A stretch of DNA of 64,000 nucleotides from G965220305 sp965220305. GTDB lineage: Bacteria > Chloroflexota > Dehalococcoidia > Lucifugimonadales > UBA3495. The translations under genes and the position numbers were made by a program. Below the pieces are notes generated by a model that searched no databases, was not told the origin of the DNA, and was given only the letters and a program-made list of their open reading frames with translations. This document shows, in pieces, positions 34,922 to 44,144 of this stretch; the stretch's first letter is position 1, and each line of letters opens with the position of its first letter. Location: the NCBI GenBank assembly GCA_965220305.1, contig OZ244817.1, positions 4,154,001 to 4,218,000 on the forward strand, written 5' to 3'.

Positions 34922-36646
34922 TTAGGACTCTTCCACGGGCATGGATGCGATGCCGTAGGTGCCGTAGAAAAAATGGGCGTAGTGAGTGGAGCCGCCGGAT
35001 ACGAAGAGCAGGTACTGTTCCGGGCTTTCCAACGCCGGAATTGTGGCGTTGGGGTCCTCCGCCAACTCCTGCAACTCCGGGTGGTGCAGCCACTTGCCGT
35101 TGGCGTCGGCCTCCACTCCCCGGGCCCCGATGGCCGCTTGCAGGGAAATTCGGCAGTGCTGGTGCAGCCACTCCTGGGCGTTCTGCTTGCTCATGCCGGC
35201 CTCGGCCATAATGACCGCCCGGGACGGGCTGAGGATGATGGGGTGGTTGGGGCCCTGGTAGGACACCCTCCGGTTGGTGTGGCCCACCTGGGCCGACTGC
35301 CAACCGCGAATCCAACCTCCGGCCCCGGCGTTGCGGTAGAACATCATGGAAGCGATGTTGCCCAGGGTATCCTCGTGTCCCCGGGAGCCAGAGTCGATGA
35401 TGGTGGTGGGGCCGGTGACGGTGGCCACGGTGACGGCGCTCTCATTCTGTTGGAAGCCCCGGTCCACGTGGAAGGGCTGCCAGGGGCTGACTTCCTCGTT
35501 TTCCGCGATGCACATGCCGAACTTGGTGGGCAGCCCAACGAAGTTGGGGTCTCCTGCCCCGGCGTTGCAGTAGCCGATGTTAATGAGGCACAGCCGCAGC
35601 GCCCGCCCGATGGCGGTGTTGGCGCTGTTGACCACCCCTGGGCCCATGGCCGTGGTGCCGTAGTTGATGCCGGCCTTCTTGGCGATGGGGCCGTTCACCA
35701 GGATTATAGGGGCCTCGGTGTGGCCGGAGACCTGCATGTCCCGGTGGTTCATCTCCGGCTGGGCCAGGCAGTCGATGGCGGCCAGCAGCACCGGGAAATG
35801 CTCCGGTCGGCAACCGGCCATAACGGCGTTGACGGCTATCTTCTCCACCGTCGCCAGCCCAAAGCCCGGCTCCATCACCATCACCACCTCTTGGGGGTCG
35901 CGCCTGGTGCCATGCAGCATCCGTTCCACCGCTACGGGCGTGGGCGGCATTACCGGAATGCCGTCGCTCCAGTCGCGCTCGGCCAGGAAGCGGTTGACCG
36001 CGTCCAACCCTTCGGGGGTTTCGTCCATGTCGATGGTGAAGGTCTCGGTAGCCTGGTTTCCGCTGCGGGCGCTCCGAGCGTTTCCGGCGGTGGCGGGCAG
36101 GCTGGTGAGGCCCTGGATAATGTCGTCAATCTGCTCGTCCACCATCCGGCGTATGAAGTCCGCCTGCTGTCCGGTGGTGGCGTGAGGAATGGTCACAAAG
36201 GCGGTGCTGGGCTGGCCCCAGCCGTCAACGCAGGACTGCCAGGCCCGGGCGAAGCTGCGGGCGGCGATTGCGACGGCGGGAACACCGGCCTTCTCCATAG
36301 CTACCATGTCGTGGGCAAGCCACGACGTGCAGCCCCCTCAATGGGCGGTGGCCCCCACCATGCCGTCCACTTCGACGGCGATGCGGGCCGCCTCCTCTTC
36401 GTCAATATGGTTGCCCCGGCTGAGGGCCGGCCGTCCCTGGCGCAGGTCGCCTCCATACCTTTCAAATTTGACGTTGGCGAACCGCTGGCTAATGTGCTCG
36501 GCCACCCGGTCCACGGCGATGTCGGCGCCGCCGGTCATGTTGTTGTACAGTCCGATAGTCTTTCCTTCCAGGTTGGTCAGTCGGGGCGCCGGGGGCACTT
36601 TGAAGTCCACCCTATTCGCCGCCGGGGACATAATCTGCACCTTCAT
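34922..36646 (-). CDS. UGSC-family selenoprotein with fused C-terminal domain (UGA = Sec103)
   Basis: Start ATG 36646 has a perfect AAAGGAGG. The frame reads MKVQIMSPAANR, GLYNNMTGGADIAVDRVAEH, then VGATAH, a TGA at 36338-36340, and GGCTSWLAHDMVAMEK in the same frame. The UGSC (seleno)protein family has Sec-Gly-Ser-Cys here, so the TGA most likely encodes selenocysteine in U-G-G-C (Sec103, Cys106), a CxxC-like redox pair. A 7-bp hairpin starts 11 nt after the UGA. Decoded through, the protein is 574 residues: an N-terminal UGSC domain (~1-190) and a long second domain with DWSDGIPVMPPT, HTEAPIILVNGPIAKK and CLINIGYCNAGAGDP. The biochemical role of this family is unknown; a redox role is inferred. 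The Rieske gene follows. Confidence 0.82.
36308..36337 (-). promoter_or_regulatory. SECIS-like hairpin for Sec103
   Basis: On the minus strand, 11 nt after the UGA, GTCGTGG (36326-36320) pairs with CCACGAC (36314-36308) over a CTTGC loop. The position and the short apical loop with a G match bacterial SECIS elements, which lie inside the coding region just 3' of the UGA. Folding and loop identity are judged by eye. Confidence 0.65.
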
Positions 36647-36776
36647 TCCAGTCCTCCTTTTTGGTCCAGCCCCATCGGTGGGCCGAAGCCCTGGGAAGTT
36701 CCTATTGGCACTGAGCATAGAGGGCGGGCCAGGCAGCGTCAAGGGGTTTCTCCCACGTGCCCAGGGTCTTACGATT

Positions 36777-36875
36777 GTCATTCTGAGCGGAGCGAAGAAT
36801 CTAAAGTGGTGGGTGTCCAACCACTTTTGCAACCGGAGCACTTTAGATTCTTCGTCGCAAGCTCCTCAGAATGAC
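36777..36875. repeat. Dispersed inverted repeat (GTCATTCTGAG type), long form
   Basis: GTCATTCTGAG (36777-36787) and CTCAGAATGAC (36865-36875) are exact inverted partners, and inside them GAAGAATCTAAAGTG pairs with CACTTTAGATTCTTC. The whole unit can fold into one long hairpin. A half copy (CCTCAGAATGACAG) follows near 36910; a shorter relative is at 15259-15331. Confidence 0.7.
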
Positions 36876-37013
36876 AGGAGTGCTGGCTGCTCGCAATGAC
36901 GGAAACGTTGCCTCCTCAGAATGACAGCGAAGGAAGTCCGACCCGACAGCCTGCCTAGCTTCCGCGCGGAAAATAGAAACACCCTGCCCATGTGCCCCCT
37001 GACCCAGTCCCGT

Positions 37014-37019
37014 TATAAT
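37014..37019 (+). promoter_or_regulatory. -10 box for the GNAT gene
   Basis: A consensus TATAAT 30 bp before the chosen start. No clear -35 at 17 bp is visible. Confidence 0.4.
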
Positions 37020-37049
37020 GGAGGCCAAACTTGTTCCGTGAGGTGCAGA

Positions 37050-37652
37050 ATGGCGACCCAACTCCAATTCGACCCCAAGCCCGTTACCCTGCAAGGCAAT
37101 ATCGTGCGCTTGGAGCCTCTGACCCTGGACCACGCCGCCGGGCTCCTGGAAGCAGGCGCGTCGGAGTCCATTTGGACCTTCCTAAATACTCCCGCGCCCA
37201 CCAACCTGGAAGATGCCCAGGAATGGATCGAGGGCCGCTTGGCCGAGCAGTCCTCCGGCGCGCGGCTTCCCTTTGCAGTAATTTGCCTGGCCGACGGCAA
37301 GTTTGCCGGTTCCACCGGGTATTCCTCCATCAACCGGCAGCACCATACCGTGAACATCGCCAGTTGGTACGGGGTGGACTACCAGCGCACCGGGGTCAAC
37401 ACGGAGTGCAAGTACCTATTGTTAAGGCACGCCTTCGAGGACTTGGCGGCGCGTCGAGTCGGCCTCACCGTGGACGTGGCCAATACCCGCTCCCGCCGGG
37501 CGGTGGAGCGCATCGGCGGGGTGCAGGAGGGCATCGTCCGCAAGGACCGCATCCGCCGCGACGGCACCCGACGGGACACGGTGGTGTTTGGTTTCATTGA
37601 CGAGGACTGGCAGTTGGCCAAGGCGCGCCTGGAAGGAATGATGCGGCGTTAA
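37050..37652 (+). CDS. GNAT N-acetyltransferase (RimJ/RimL-like)
   Basis: A 200-residue GNAT protein. It opens with VTLQGNIVRLEPLTLDHAAGLLEA, has GRLAEQSSGARLPFAVICLADGKFAGSTG in order, the acetyl-CoA-binding region around GVNTECKYLLLRHAFEDL, and RVGLTVDVANTRSRRAVERIGG near the end. RimJ/RimL-type enzymes acetylate protein N-termini or small amines; the target here is unknown. ATG 37050 follows GTGAGGTG. Confidence 0.85.
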   Translation: MATQLQFDPKPVTLQGNIVRLEPLTLDHAAGLLEAGASESIWTFLNTPAPTNLEDAQEWIEGRLAEQSSGARLPFAVICLADGKFAGSTGYSSINRQHHTVNIASWYGVDYQRTGVNTECKYLLLRHAFEDLAARRVGLTVDVANTRSRRAVERIGGVQEGIVRKDRIRRDGTRRDTVVFGFIDEDWQLAKARLEGMMRR

Positions 37653-37719
37653 TGCGCCGCCGGGCCGTCCGTGGCCTGTCTGCCCCTTCGGTTTGTGGGT
37701 TGGGGGCGCCGCCCCCCGG

Positions 37720-40485
37720 TCAGACCGCTAGCGTCGCCCCCTGCGGCCGCTTCTTGCCCCCGTGCACCGAGGGTTCGGCGCACCACTTGGCGGCCAGGTA
37801 GGCCGGCCGGAGTTCCTTGTCCCGGAACTCTTCAAATATCTCCTGGGCCGTGGTTAGCTGCGCCTCGCTCAGGGCGCGCAAGTCCAGCACGGGCAGCGAT
37901 TCGGCGGAGCGAATGGTCATTCCTGCCTTGCTCGATTGCTGGCGGCTGGAATGCCACCAGTAACACAGCAGGCCCAAGGTGCTGTTGCCCCACACCGTGA
38001 AGGCGTAGTCGAACCGCTTATCCTCGAAAATGACGTTGGGCCACACCCTACCGCCAATTGATTCCCGTTCGGTGAACGCTATTACTAGAGCTTGGGAACC
38101 GAAGGTGAAATCAAGGTTTAAGTGGGAGCGGCTACGGGTCTCCCATACCATAACCGCTTTATCTTCCATTCCTGGCCTAACCTGCAACTGCGAATCGGGT
38201 TCACAAACCATCTGCGTTTCTCTCTTGGCGTCGTGATTCCACACGGCGGGATAAGTAGCTGTCGGACTCGGACGCAATTTCGTGAACGGGCCGCGTGGTG
38301 GCCGTCCGATAATGTCCAAGTGGTAAAGGCCAAGAGAACCTATGCTGACTAGTGTTGTTGCTTTCAATTTAAGCGATGAGTGACGGCCAGGCAACCATAG
38401 TTTGGAGCGGGACAAGGCGTCGGCGGTTTGAGCCAGCGAGTGGTCCGACAGGCGTACACTGCCCCACGCTGCTCCATCCGAATAGCATGGCGCGGTCAAC
38501 ATTTCACCGGCCCATTCATCCCCGACCATCAGGGGCGTACCACCGTAGGGGCCATCCTCAATCTGCCGGACGTAATCGCACTCTATGATGTTTTTCGCCA
38601 TCGAACTGGCGTGAGCAAACCCCTGGGGACGGCGGGTTAGTGAAGTGAAATGCACCCGCTGCGCTTTGGCCTCGGCTGCTTTCAATTTTCGACCGATTAC
38701 CAGACATTCCGCCATGCCGGTGTCGGACGAAAAGGACATATCCTTATCGTTAGAGGCGATGCTCAAGACGGTTAAATCGTCGTATTCGGTTGCCAGCATC
38801 TGCCGGAAACCCCGCCACGACAACCCGGCGGCAGCAGACAGGGGCAACACCAAGGCCAGCACACCGCCGGGTTTGAGCTTACGCTGGGCCAAGGCCGCAA
38901 AAGCCGAGGCGATACCGGCGTTGCCGTGGTAGCAGGTTCCCGCTTTTAGTTTGCCCATCCGTTTTGCCATTTCCCTCTGGTCTGCTTCGCTGGCTCCGAA
39001 AGCGGCAAAGGCCGCAGCTACTGCATCGGCCGTTGCTCCTTCGCGAGTTGTATTCCGGGTAAAGGGCGGGTTCATAATCACCAGGTCAAAGGACTCGTCG
39101 GGAATGGACTCCGAAGGCTCCGAGTCTGGGTCCAATAGTTCCAGGGAACCGATGGCAACAGTGTCGTCGCTCTGACGGCCATAGGGCAGGGTCAGCAGGT
39201 TGGACTTGTTAAATCCTACGCTGGGTTGCAACCCGGCCAGGGTGGAGCCGGTGATGTGGATGGCCGAGGGCATCACGTCGCGGCCGTAGAGCGCCTCTTC
39301 CATCATTGCCCGGTGCAGTCGGGCCGGGTTGCCGCCGGCGTTTTCGTGGCGGGCGGCTATCTGCTCGTACACCGCCGACAGCAGGGCGCCGGTGCCGCAG
39401 GCGAAGTCGGCCACCCGCAGCCGTCCGATGGCGTTGGGGTCGCCCCAGTCCACGCCGTCCAGTTTCGCCACCGCCAGCCTAGCCAGCAGCGCCGCCGAGG
39501 CTGGCAGAGTGTAGAAGGTCGCCAGGTACTTGCGGTCGGAAATCAATCGCTGGAAAACGCGGCCGGTGAGGTCGTGGGCGTTGGCTATCCCAAGGGCGTT
39601 TACCTCATCAACCCGGTAATGCAACGCCTGAAGGATGCGGGTGGCGTGGGCCGCCGGAAGCTGTTGGAGGATGTCCTTGCCAATGGCAAAGATGGCCCAA
39701 TAGTTGATTTCCAGGATTTCAGTCCAAGCCGTGAGCATCTCTTTCCGAGGATTCCTTATACCGGGGCCGGAGACCAGGCCCAGGGGCTTGATGTTGGGGT
39801 GAATGCCGGCAATTCGTTCGTGAAATACCATAGCGTTGGCAATGATAGCCCCGGCCATGCGCCGGGTTTGCGGCACGTTGTCCATTCCCAACAGGCGGGC
39901 GATGGATGCGGTGATGTTGGGGCGAGACCGAGCCAACTCTTCCAGCACACCGAAAGCCCCTTCGATACCCCCTTCCATGGTATCGGCTGCCTCATCCACC
40001 GCCTTCTGTGGCACGGACACCAGGCGGATGAGGTCGGCCAGGTCGCCTGCCGAGCCGTCCAGCCAGCCAGATTGGGGAAACCGGGCGATGCTTTGGACTT
40101 CTCGCGCGGGAGTTTGGCTATATTTCTCTACGGTGAATACGCAGTATGATAGGCGGGCATCCGCCACGGCATCCGGCAGGTCGTCGGCGTCGCCCAACTC
40201 CTCCGGGTAGCGCAGGGCAATGGCGGCCTCGATGGGGCGGGGGTGAACGGTAACGAGCAGGCCCAGGCGTTCCCGGGCTTCTTTCTCGGCGTCGTAGGCT
40301 GGCAGATACTCGGCCTCGACCACCACCGGGGAGCGGTCGGGGGCGGCAATCAGTATGTCCGGGCGCCGGCCCGAATGTCCGGCAATGGTTTGGGTTTGTT
40401 CCGAATGCACATCAAATCCGGGGAGCATAAGCCGCAGGAGGTTGCCCAGGGCATCGTTGACGCTGTTTTCGATGTGGCGGGGCAT
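37720..40485 (-). CDS. One-polypeptide nuclease / N6-adenine DNA methyltransferase
   Basis: A 921-residue protein. The N-terminus has a PD-(D/E)xK-like pattern, PDILIAAPDRSPVVVEAEY (residues 42-60). The middle is a gamma-class N6-adenine methylase: motif I ADFACGTGALL (from 359) and catalytic NPPF (472-475). The C-terminal ~300 residues probably form the target recognition domain. This layout is that of type IIG or Eco57I-like restriction-modification enzymes, though a methylase/defence protein of another type is possible. No separate methylase, specificity or BREX genes are next to it. The start at 40485 follows GGGGGAG. Recognition sequence unknown. Confidence 0.78.
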   Translation of the reverse strand: MPRHIENSVNDALGNLLRLMLPGFDVHSEQTQTIAGHSGRRPDILIAAPDRSPVVVEAEYLPAYDAEKEARERLGLLVTVHPRPIEAAIALRYPEELGDADDLPDAVADARLSYCVFTVEKYSQTPAREVQSIARFPQSGWLDGSAGDLADLIRLVSVPQKAVDEAADTMEGGIEGAFGVLEELARSRPNITASIARLLGMDNVPQTRRMAGAIIANAMVFHERIAGIHPNIKPLGLVSGPGIRNPRKEMLTAWTEILEINYWAIFAIGKDILQQLPAAHATRILQALHYRVDEVNALGIANAHDLTGRVFQRLISDRKYLATFYTLPASAALLARLAVAKLDGVDWGDPNAIGRLRVADFACGTGALLSAVYEQIAARHENAGGNPARLHRAMMEEALYGRDVMPSAIHITGSTLAGLQPSVGFNKSNLLTLPYGRQSDDTVAIGSLELLDPDSEPSESIPDESFDLVIMNPPFTRNTTREGATADAVAAAFAAFGASEADQREMAKRMGKLKAGTCYHGNAGIASAFAALAQRKLKPGGVLALVLPLSAAAGLSWRGFRQMLATEYDDLTVLSIASNDKDMSFSSDTGMAECLVIGRKLKAAEAKAQRVHFTSLTRRPQGFAHASSMAKNIIECDYVRQIEDGPYGGTPLMVGDEWAGEMLTAPCYSDGAAWGSVRLSDHSLAQTADALSRSKLWLPGRHSSLKLKATTLVSIGSLGLYHLDIIGRPPRGPFTKLRPSPTATYPAVWNHDAKRETQMVCEPDSQLQVRPGMEDKAVMVWETRSRSHLNLDFTFGSQALVIAFTERESIGGRVWPNVIFEDKRFDYAFTVWGNSTLGLLCYWWHSSRQQSSKAGMTIRSAESLPVLDLRALSEAQLTTAQEIFEEFRDKELRPAYLAAKWCAEPSVHGGKKRPQGATLAV

Positions 40486-40569
40486 GGTCGCTCCCCCTTG
40501 GTGGACTGCTAGGGTTGGGCCTATTATGCCGGAAATACGCCGGTATAGACAGGAGCGGGTGGGGCGCCA

Positions 40570-40769
40570 AGATGGGATGCCGAGGCCATTCTGAACGGTC
40601 AGTACACCTTCTAGGCGGTGTGGGAGGCACCCGGGCGGGCAGCGGCTGCGGCGCCTGCAAGGGCCAGGTGCAGGCGGTTCTGGACGACGCCCTCAACGCC
40701 CTGGTTGCCGGAGGTCCCCAGACTCCCGGTCTGCAACCCCTGGAACCGGCTTTGCCGGGGCGGAACTAA
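40570..40769 (+). pseudogene. BFD-like [2Fe-2S] domain remnant
   Basis: Two frames together read like the end of a BFD-like domain: AEAILNGQYTF in one, then GGVGGTRAGSGCGACKGQVQ in the next, separated by a stop and a one-base shift near 40615. The TRAGSGCGAC pattern holds the second Cys pair of BFD-type domains, common at the C-terminus of NAD(P)H nitrite reductases. It lies just upstream of the nitrite reductase gene, which fits a decayed partner subunit. Assignment is tentative. Confidence 0.4.
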
Positions 40770-40826
40770 GACAGCCACTTACAGACATGAACGTTACCGG
40801 AGCTATTTCAACCTTTGGGGGCCAGC

Positions 40827-42320
40827 ATGAACAAGATAGAAGAGTACAAGAGTGAGAAGGACGGCTTGGACGTAATGCAGGACCTGCCCCGCTACGCCCA
40901 AGAGGGTTGGGAGGGCATTACCGAGGGCGACAGGGAACGGCTCAAGTGGTTGGGAGTGTTCTTCCGTCGTCAGACGCCGGGCCACTTCATGATGCGGGTC
41001 CGCATCTCCAACGGCAAGACCAACTCGGCCCAGTTGCGCGCCCTGGCCCACATAGGACAGGAATACGGCAAGGGCTTCGTTGATATAACCACGCGGCAAC
41101 AGATACAGCTCCGGTGGTTCACCATCGACCACGTTCAGGAAATGTGGGACCTCCTGGAAGAGGTTGGCCTGGTTTCCCTACAGACGGGCATGGATAACAT
41201 CAGGAACGTGGTGGGGTGCCCCTTGGCTGGGCTCACGCCAAACGAGCTGTTGGACGCCTCTGGCGTGGTCGAGGAATACACCAGCATGTTCCTGGGTGAC
41301 AGGGCTTACACCAACCTGCCCCGTAAGTTCAACGTCACCATCACCGGCTGCCTGGACAACTGCACCCACGGCGCTACCCAGGACATCGCCTTGACTCCGG
41401 CCATCAAGATTGAGGAGGGGGAAGAGGTCAAGGGATTCAACGTGGCCGTGGGCGGCAAGCAGGGCTCCGGCGGATTCCGACCGGCTTCACCCCTGGACAT
41501 GTTCGTCACCCCGGATATAGCCGCCACCGTCTGCAGCCACATCACCCTTATTTTCCGGGACCACGGGCCCCGGGAAGCCCGCAACAAGGCGCGCCTGGCC
41601 TTCCTGGTAGACGAGTGGGGAGTGGGCAAGTTCCGCCAGGAGCTGGAGCGGAGGGTCGGTCGCGCCCTGCCTCCCGCGGGACGGGACGTGGTGGGCGAGG
41701 GCAACGGCGACCACGTGGGCATCTTTCCCCAAAAGCAGGCCGGTCTCAATTGCCTGGGACTGGCGGTCCCGGTGGGGCGGGTGAGCGTCGACCAGTTGCT
41801 GGAAGTAGCTCGCCTGGCCGATGCCTACGGCAATGGAGAGATTAGGCTGACTCCGGCCCAGAACGTGCTTATCCCCAATGTTCCCGATGCGGCGGTGGAC
41901 TCCCTGAAGGCGGAACCCCTGTTGCGTGAATTCCAGTACGACCCTTCGGAGGTTGTTCGGGGCCTGGTTAGCTGCACCGGCAACGATTACTGCCACTTTG
42001 CCCTCATCGACACCAAGGGCCTGGCCCTGGACACCGCCCGGACCCTGGAGCAACGGCTGGGACCCACCGACCCGGTCACCATGCACTGGTCCGGGTGTCC
42101 CAACGCCTGTGGCAACCACACTATGGCCGATATTGGGTTGCTGGGAAAGAAGACCAGGATCGACGGCGCGATAGTCGATGCCGTGGACATCTTCCTGGGG
42201 GAGCGGTTGGCCGCCGCCGCTGGTTTGCCCAACAAGGCCCTGGAAAATGTGCCCTGCGACCAGTTGTCCCAGGTCTTGGAGGACCTAATTCCCACCCGGC
42301 TAGCCGTAGCCAGCTTGTAA
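40827..42320 (+). CDS. nirA: Ferredoxin-dependent assimilatory nitrite reductase (siroheme, [4Fe-4S])
   Basis: A 497-residue nitrite/sulfite reductase. It has FFRRQTPGHFMMRVRISNG and DITTRQQIQLRW in the first half-domain. The [4Fe-4S]-siroheme ligands are Cys383, Cys389 (SCTGNDYC) and Cys424, Cys428 (SGCPNAC), with spacing x5 and x3. The reaction is six-electron reduction of nitrite to ammonia. Nitrite rather than sulfite is favoured because a NarK transporter follows after 14 bp. The start at ATG 40827 is preferred to an in-frame codon 12 nt upstream. Confidence 0.85.
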   Translation: MNKIEEYKSEKDGLDVMQDLPRYAQEGWEGITEGDRERLKWLGVFFRRQTPGHFMMRVRISNGKTNSAQLRALAHIGQEYGKGFVDITTRQQIQLRWFTIDHVQEMWDLLEEVGLVSLQTGMDNIRNVVGCPLAGLTPNELLDASGVVEEYTSMFLGDRAYTNLPRKFNVTITGCLDNCTHGATQDIALTPAIKIEEGEEVKGFNVAVGGKQGSGGFRPASPLDMFVTPDIAATVCSHITLIFRDHGPREARNKARLAFLVDEWGVGKFRQELERRVGRALPPAGRDVVGEGNGDHVGIFPQKQAGLNCLGLAVPVGRVSVDQLLEVARLADAYGNGEIRLTPAQNVLIPNVPDAAVDSLKAEPLLREFQYDPSEVVRGLVSCTGNDYCHFALIDTKGLALDTARTLEQRLGPTDPVTMHWSGCPNACGNHTMADIGLLGKKTRIDGAIVDAVDIFLGERLAAAAGLPNKALENVPCDQLSQVLEDLIPTRLAVASL

Positions 42321-42334
42321 AGAGGAAAGTCGAG

Positions 42335-43704
42335 ATGGGTACCGGACCAATTGTAGCTCCGGCCAAGGCCACCAAAATCAGTCTGTTCAGTTTGGCCAAG
42401 CCCCAGATGCGTACCTTTCACATGACTTGGTTCGCCTTCTTCCTGGCCTTCTTTGGCTGGTTTGGTATCGCGCCGTTGATGGTCTTGGTAAGGGACGATC
42501 TTGGACTGACCAAGAGTCAGATCGGGAATACCATCATCGCCTCGGTGGCCATCACCATCGTAGCCCGCTTGATCATCGGTTGGCTTTGCGACCGTGTGGG
42601 CCCCCGCCTGGCCTATTCGGCGCTGCTGGTCATTGGCTCCATCCCGGTGATGTGTATCGGACTGGCCCAGAGTTACGAGGCCTTTCTGCTGTTCCGCCTC
42701 GCCATCGGCGTGATCGGAGCCTCCTTCGTAATAACCCAATACCACACCTCGGTGATGTTCGCCCCCAACGTGGTGGGTACGGCCAATGCTACTACCGCCG
42801 GATGGGGCAACCTGGGCGGCGGAGTTACGCAGATGGTGATGCCCCTGGTGCTCTTGGCGGCAATCATGCTGGGGGTCAATGAAGCCGCGGGATGGCGGGT
42901 GGCAATGGTAGTCCCCGGGGTGGCCCTGCTCATCGTCGGCGTTGCCTATTACTTCTTTACCCAGGACTCCCCCGAAGGCAATTATCGTCAGCTCCGCTAG
43001 CCGGGAAGATGTCGCCGTCTTCATCGGTCAACGGCTCGTTTTTGGAGGCAGCCAAGGACCATCGGGTGTGGGCCCTCTTCGTAATCTACGGGGCCTGCTT
43101 CGGCATCGAATTGACCATTAACAACGTGGCTGCTCTTTATTACCACGACCGCTTTGGGCTTAGCATCGGCGTGGCTGGCCTAATCGCCGGACTCTATGGC
43201 ACGATGAACATCTTCGCCCGCACCCTGGGGGGCGCTCTGGGTGACAGGTTCGGCATCAAGTTCGGGCTGCGGGGACGGGTCATGTTCCTGGGCACGGTCT
43301 TGGCCTTAGAGGGACTGGCGCTGATCCTCTTTTCCCAGATGGCGTCCCTCGTCTTTGCCGTGGGGACCATGATGATCTTCGCCCTCTTCGTTCAAATGTC
43401 CTCGGGCGCCACCTACTCGGTGGTCCCCTTCATCAATCGCAAGGCCCTGGGGTCCGTGGCCGGAATTGTGGGGGCTGGTGGAAATGCCGGAGCGGTGGCC
43501 GCCGGGTTCCTGTTCCGGGTAGAAAGTCTAAGCACTGAACAGGTCCTGCTAATCCTGGGTGTGGGCGTGGCAATGGTTGCGCCGCTGGCCTTCCTGGTCC
43601 GCTTCTCCGCGAGGAACGCAGCCGAGGAGAGAAGCGTCATGGAGCGCGCCCTAGCGGAGCGGACTGCCGCCTCGGGTATTCCAGCCCCGGCTGGGGGAGA
43701 CTAA
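42335..43704 (+). pseudogene. narK: NarK-type nitrate/nitrite transporter, split by one frameshift
   Basis: An MFS transporter in two halves. The first (42335-43000, 221 residues) has TWFAFFLAFFGWFGIAPLM, the MFS loop GWLCDRVGPRLAYS, the NarK signature GWGNLGGGVTQ and about six membrane segments, ending EGNYRQLR and TAG. One base added there joins it to AGKMSP in the next frame, which continues FLEAAKDHRVWALFVIYGAC with the other six segments to 43704. The second half has its own ATG 43009 but no clear ribosome binding site. Two separate half-transporters cannot be excluded, but a single-base error or mutation is likelier. It pairs with nirA for nitrogen assimilation. Confidence 0.82.
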
Positions 43705-43708
43705 GAGC

Positions 43709-44122
43709 CTATCCTAATAACCCAGCGGCCCTGAAAGCAATGAGAGCACAGGCGAAATGCAGAAAGGCGATGTAGTTGTCCGGCGACTTGTCCCAGCGGA
43801 CCAAGATGCGCCGGAAGCGGTTCATCCAACTGTGCGTACGTTCCACCACCCAGCGCCGGGCTTTGAAACCGGCTTCCTTTTTGATGGCCTGGGCCTCTTC
43901 GCCCCGGCTGCGGATGTGGGCGGTGAAGCCAAACTCCTGCAAGGTCTGACGCACCTCGTCAAAGTCGTAGCCCTTGTCCAGACACAGCCCTTGCGGATGT
44001 TCTGGCGTGGACTCCGGGCGTTGCACCGGCAGACTGGCCACCGTGGCCCGCACCAGCTTCATGTCGTGGCGGTTGGCCCCATCTACCACCAACCCCACCG
44101 GAATGCCCCCAGCTTCGGTCAA
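43709..44122 (-). CDS. IS5-family transposase, C-terminal part
   Basis: The second half has LVVDGANRHDMKL, the second Asp in LCLDKGYDFDEV and the Glu region ARRWVVERTHSWMNRFRR, all typical of IS5. Reading actually enters this frame upstream of the first Met, at the slip site, so the protein is one fusion of about 290 residues. Confidence 0.85.
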   Translation of the reverse strand: MTEAGGIPVGLVVDGANRHDMKLVRATVASLPVQRPESTPEHPQGLCLDKGYDFDEVRQTLQEFGFTAHIRSRGEEAQAIKKEAGFKARRWVVERTHSWMNRFRRILVRWDKSPDNYIAFLHFACALIAFRAAGLLG

Positions 44123-44144
44123 CAGGCTGCGCTTGACCCCACTC

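Noticed and set aside
34973..36874. 633-codon plus-strand frame over the selenoprotein
   Set aside because: It is the complement of the selenoprotein gene, low complexity, with no start signal and no family resemblance.
42335..43704. NarK as two true half-transporters
   Set aside because: One base restores a normal 12-segment NarK and the second half lacks a ribosome binding site, so a frameshift is more likely; kept as an alternative in the entry.
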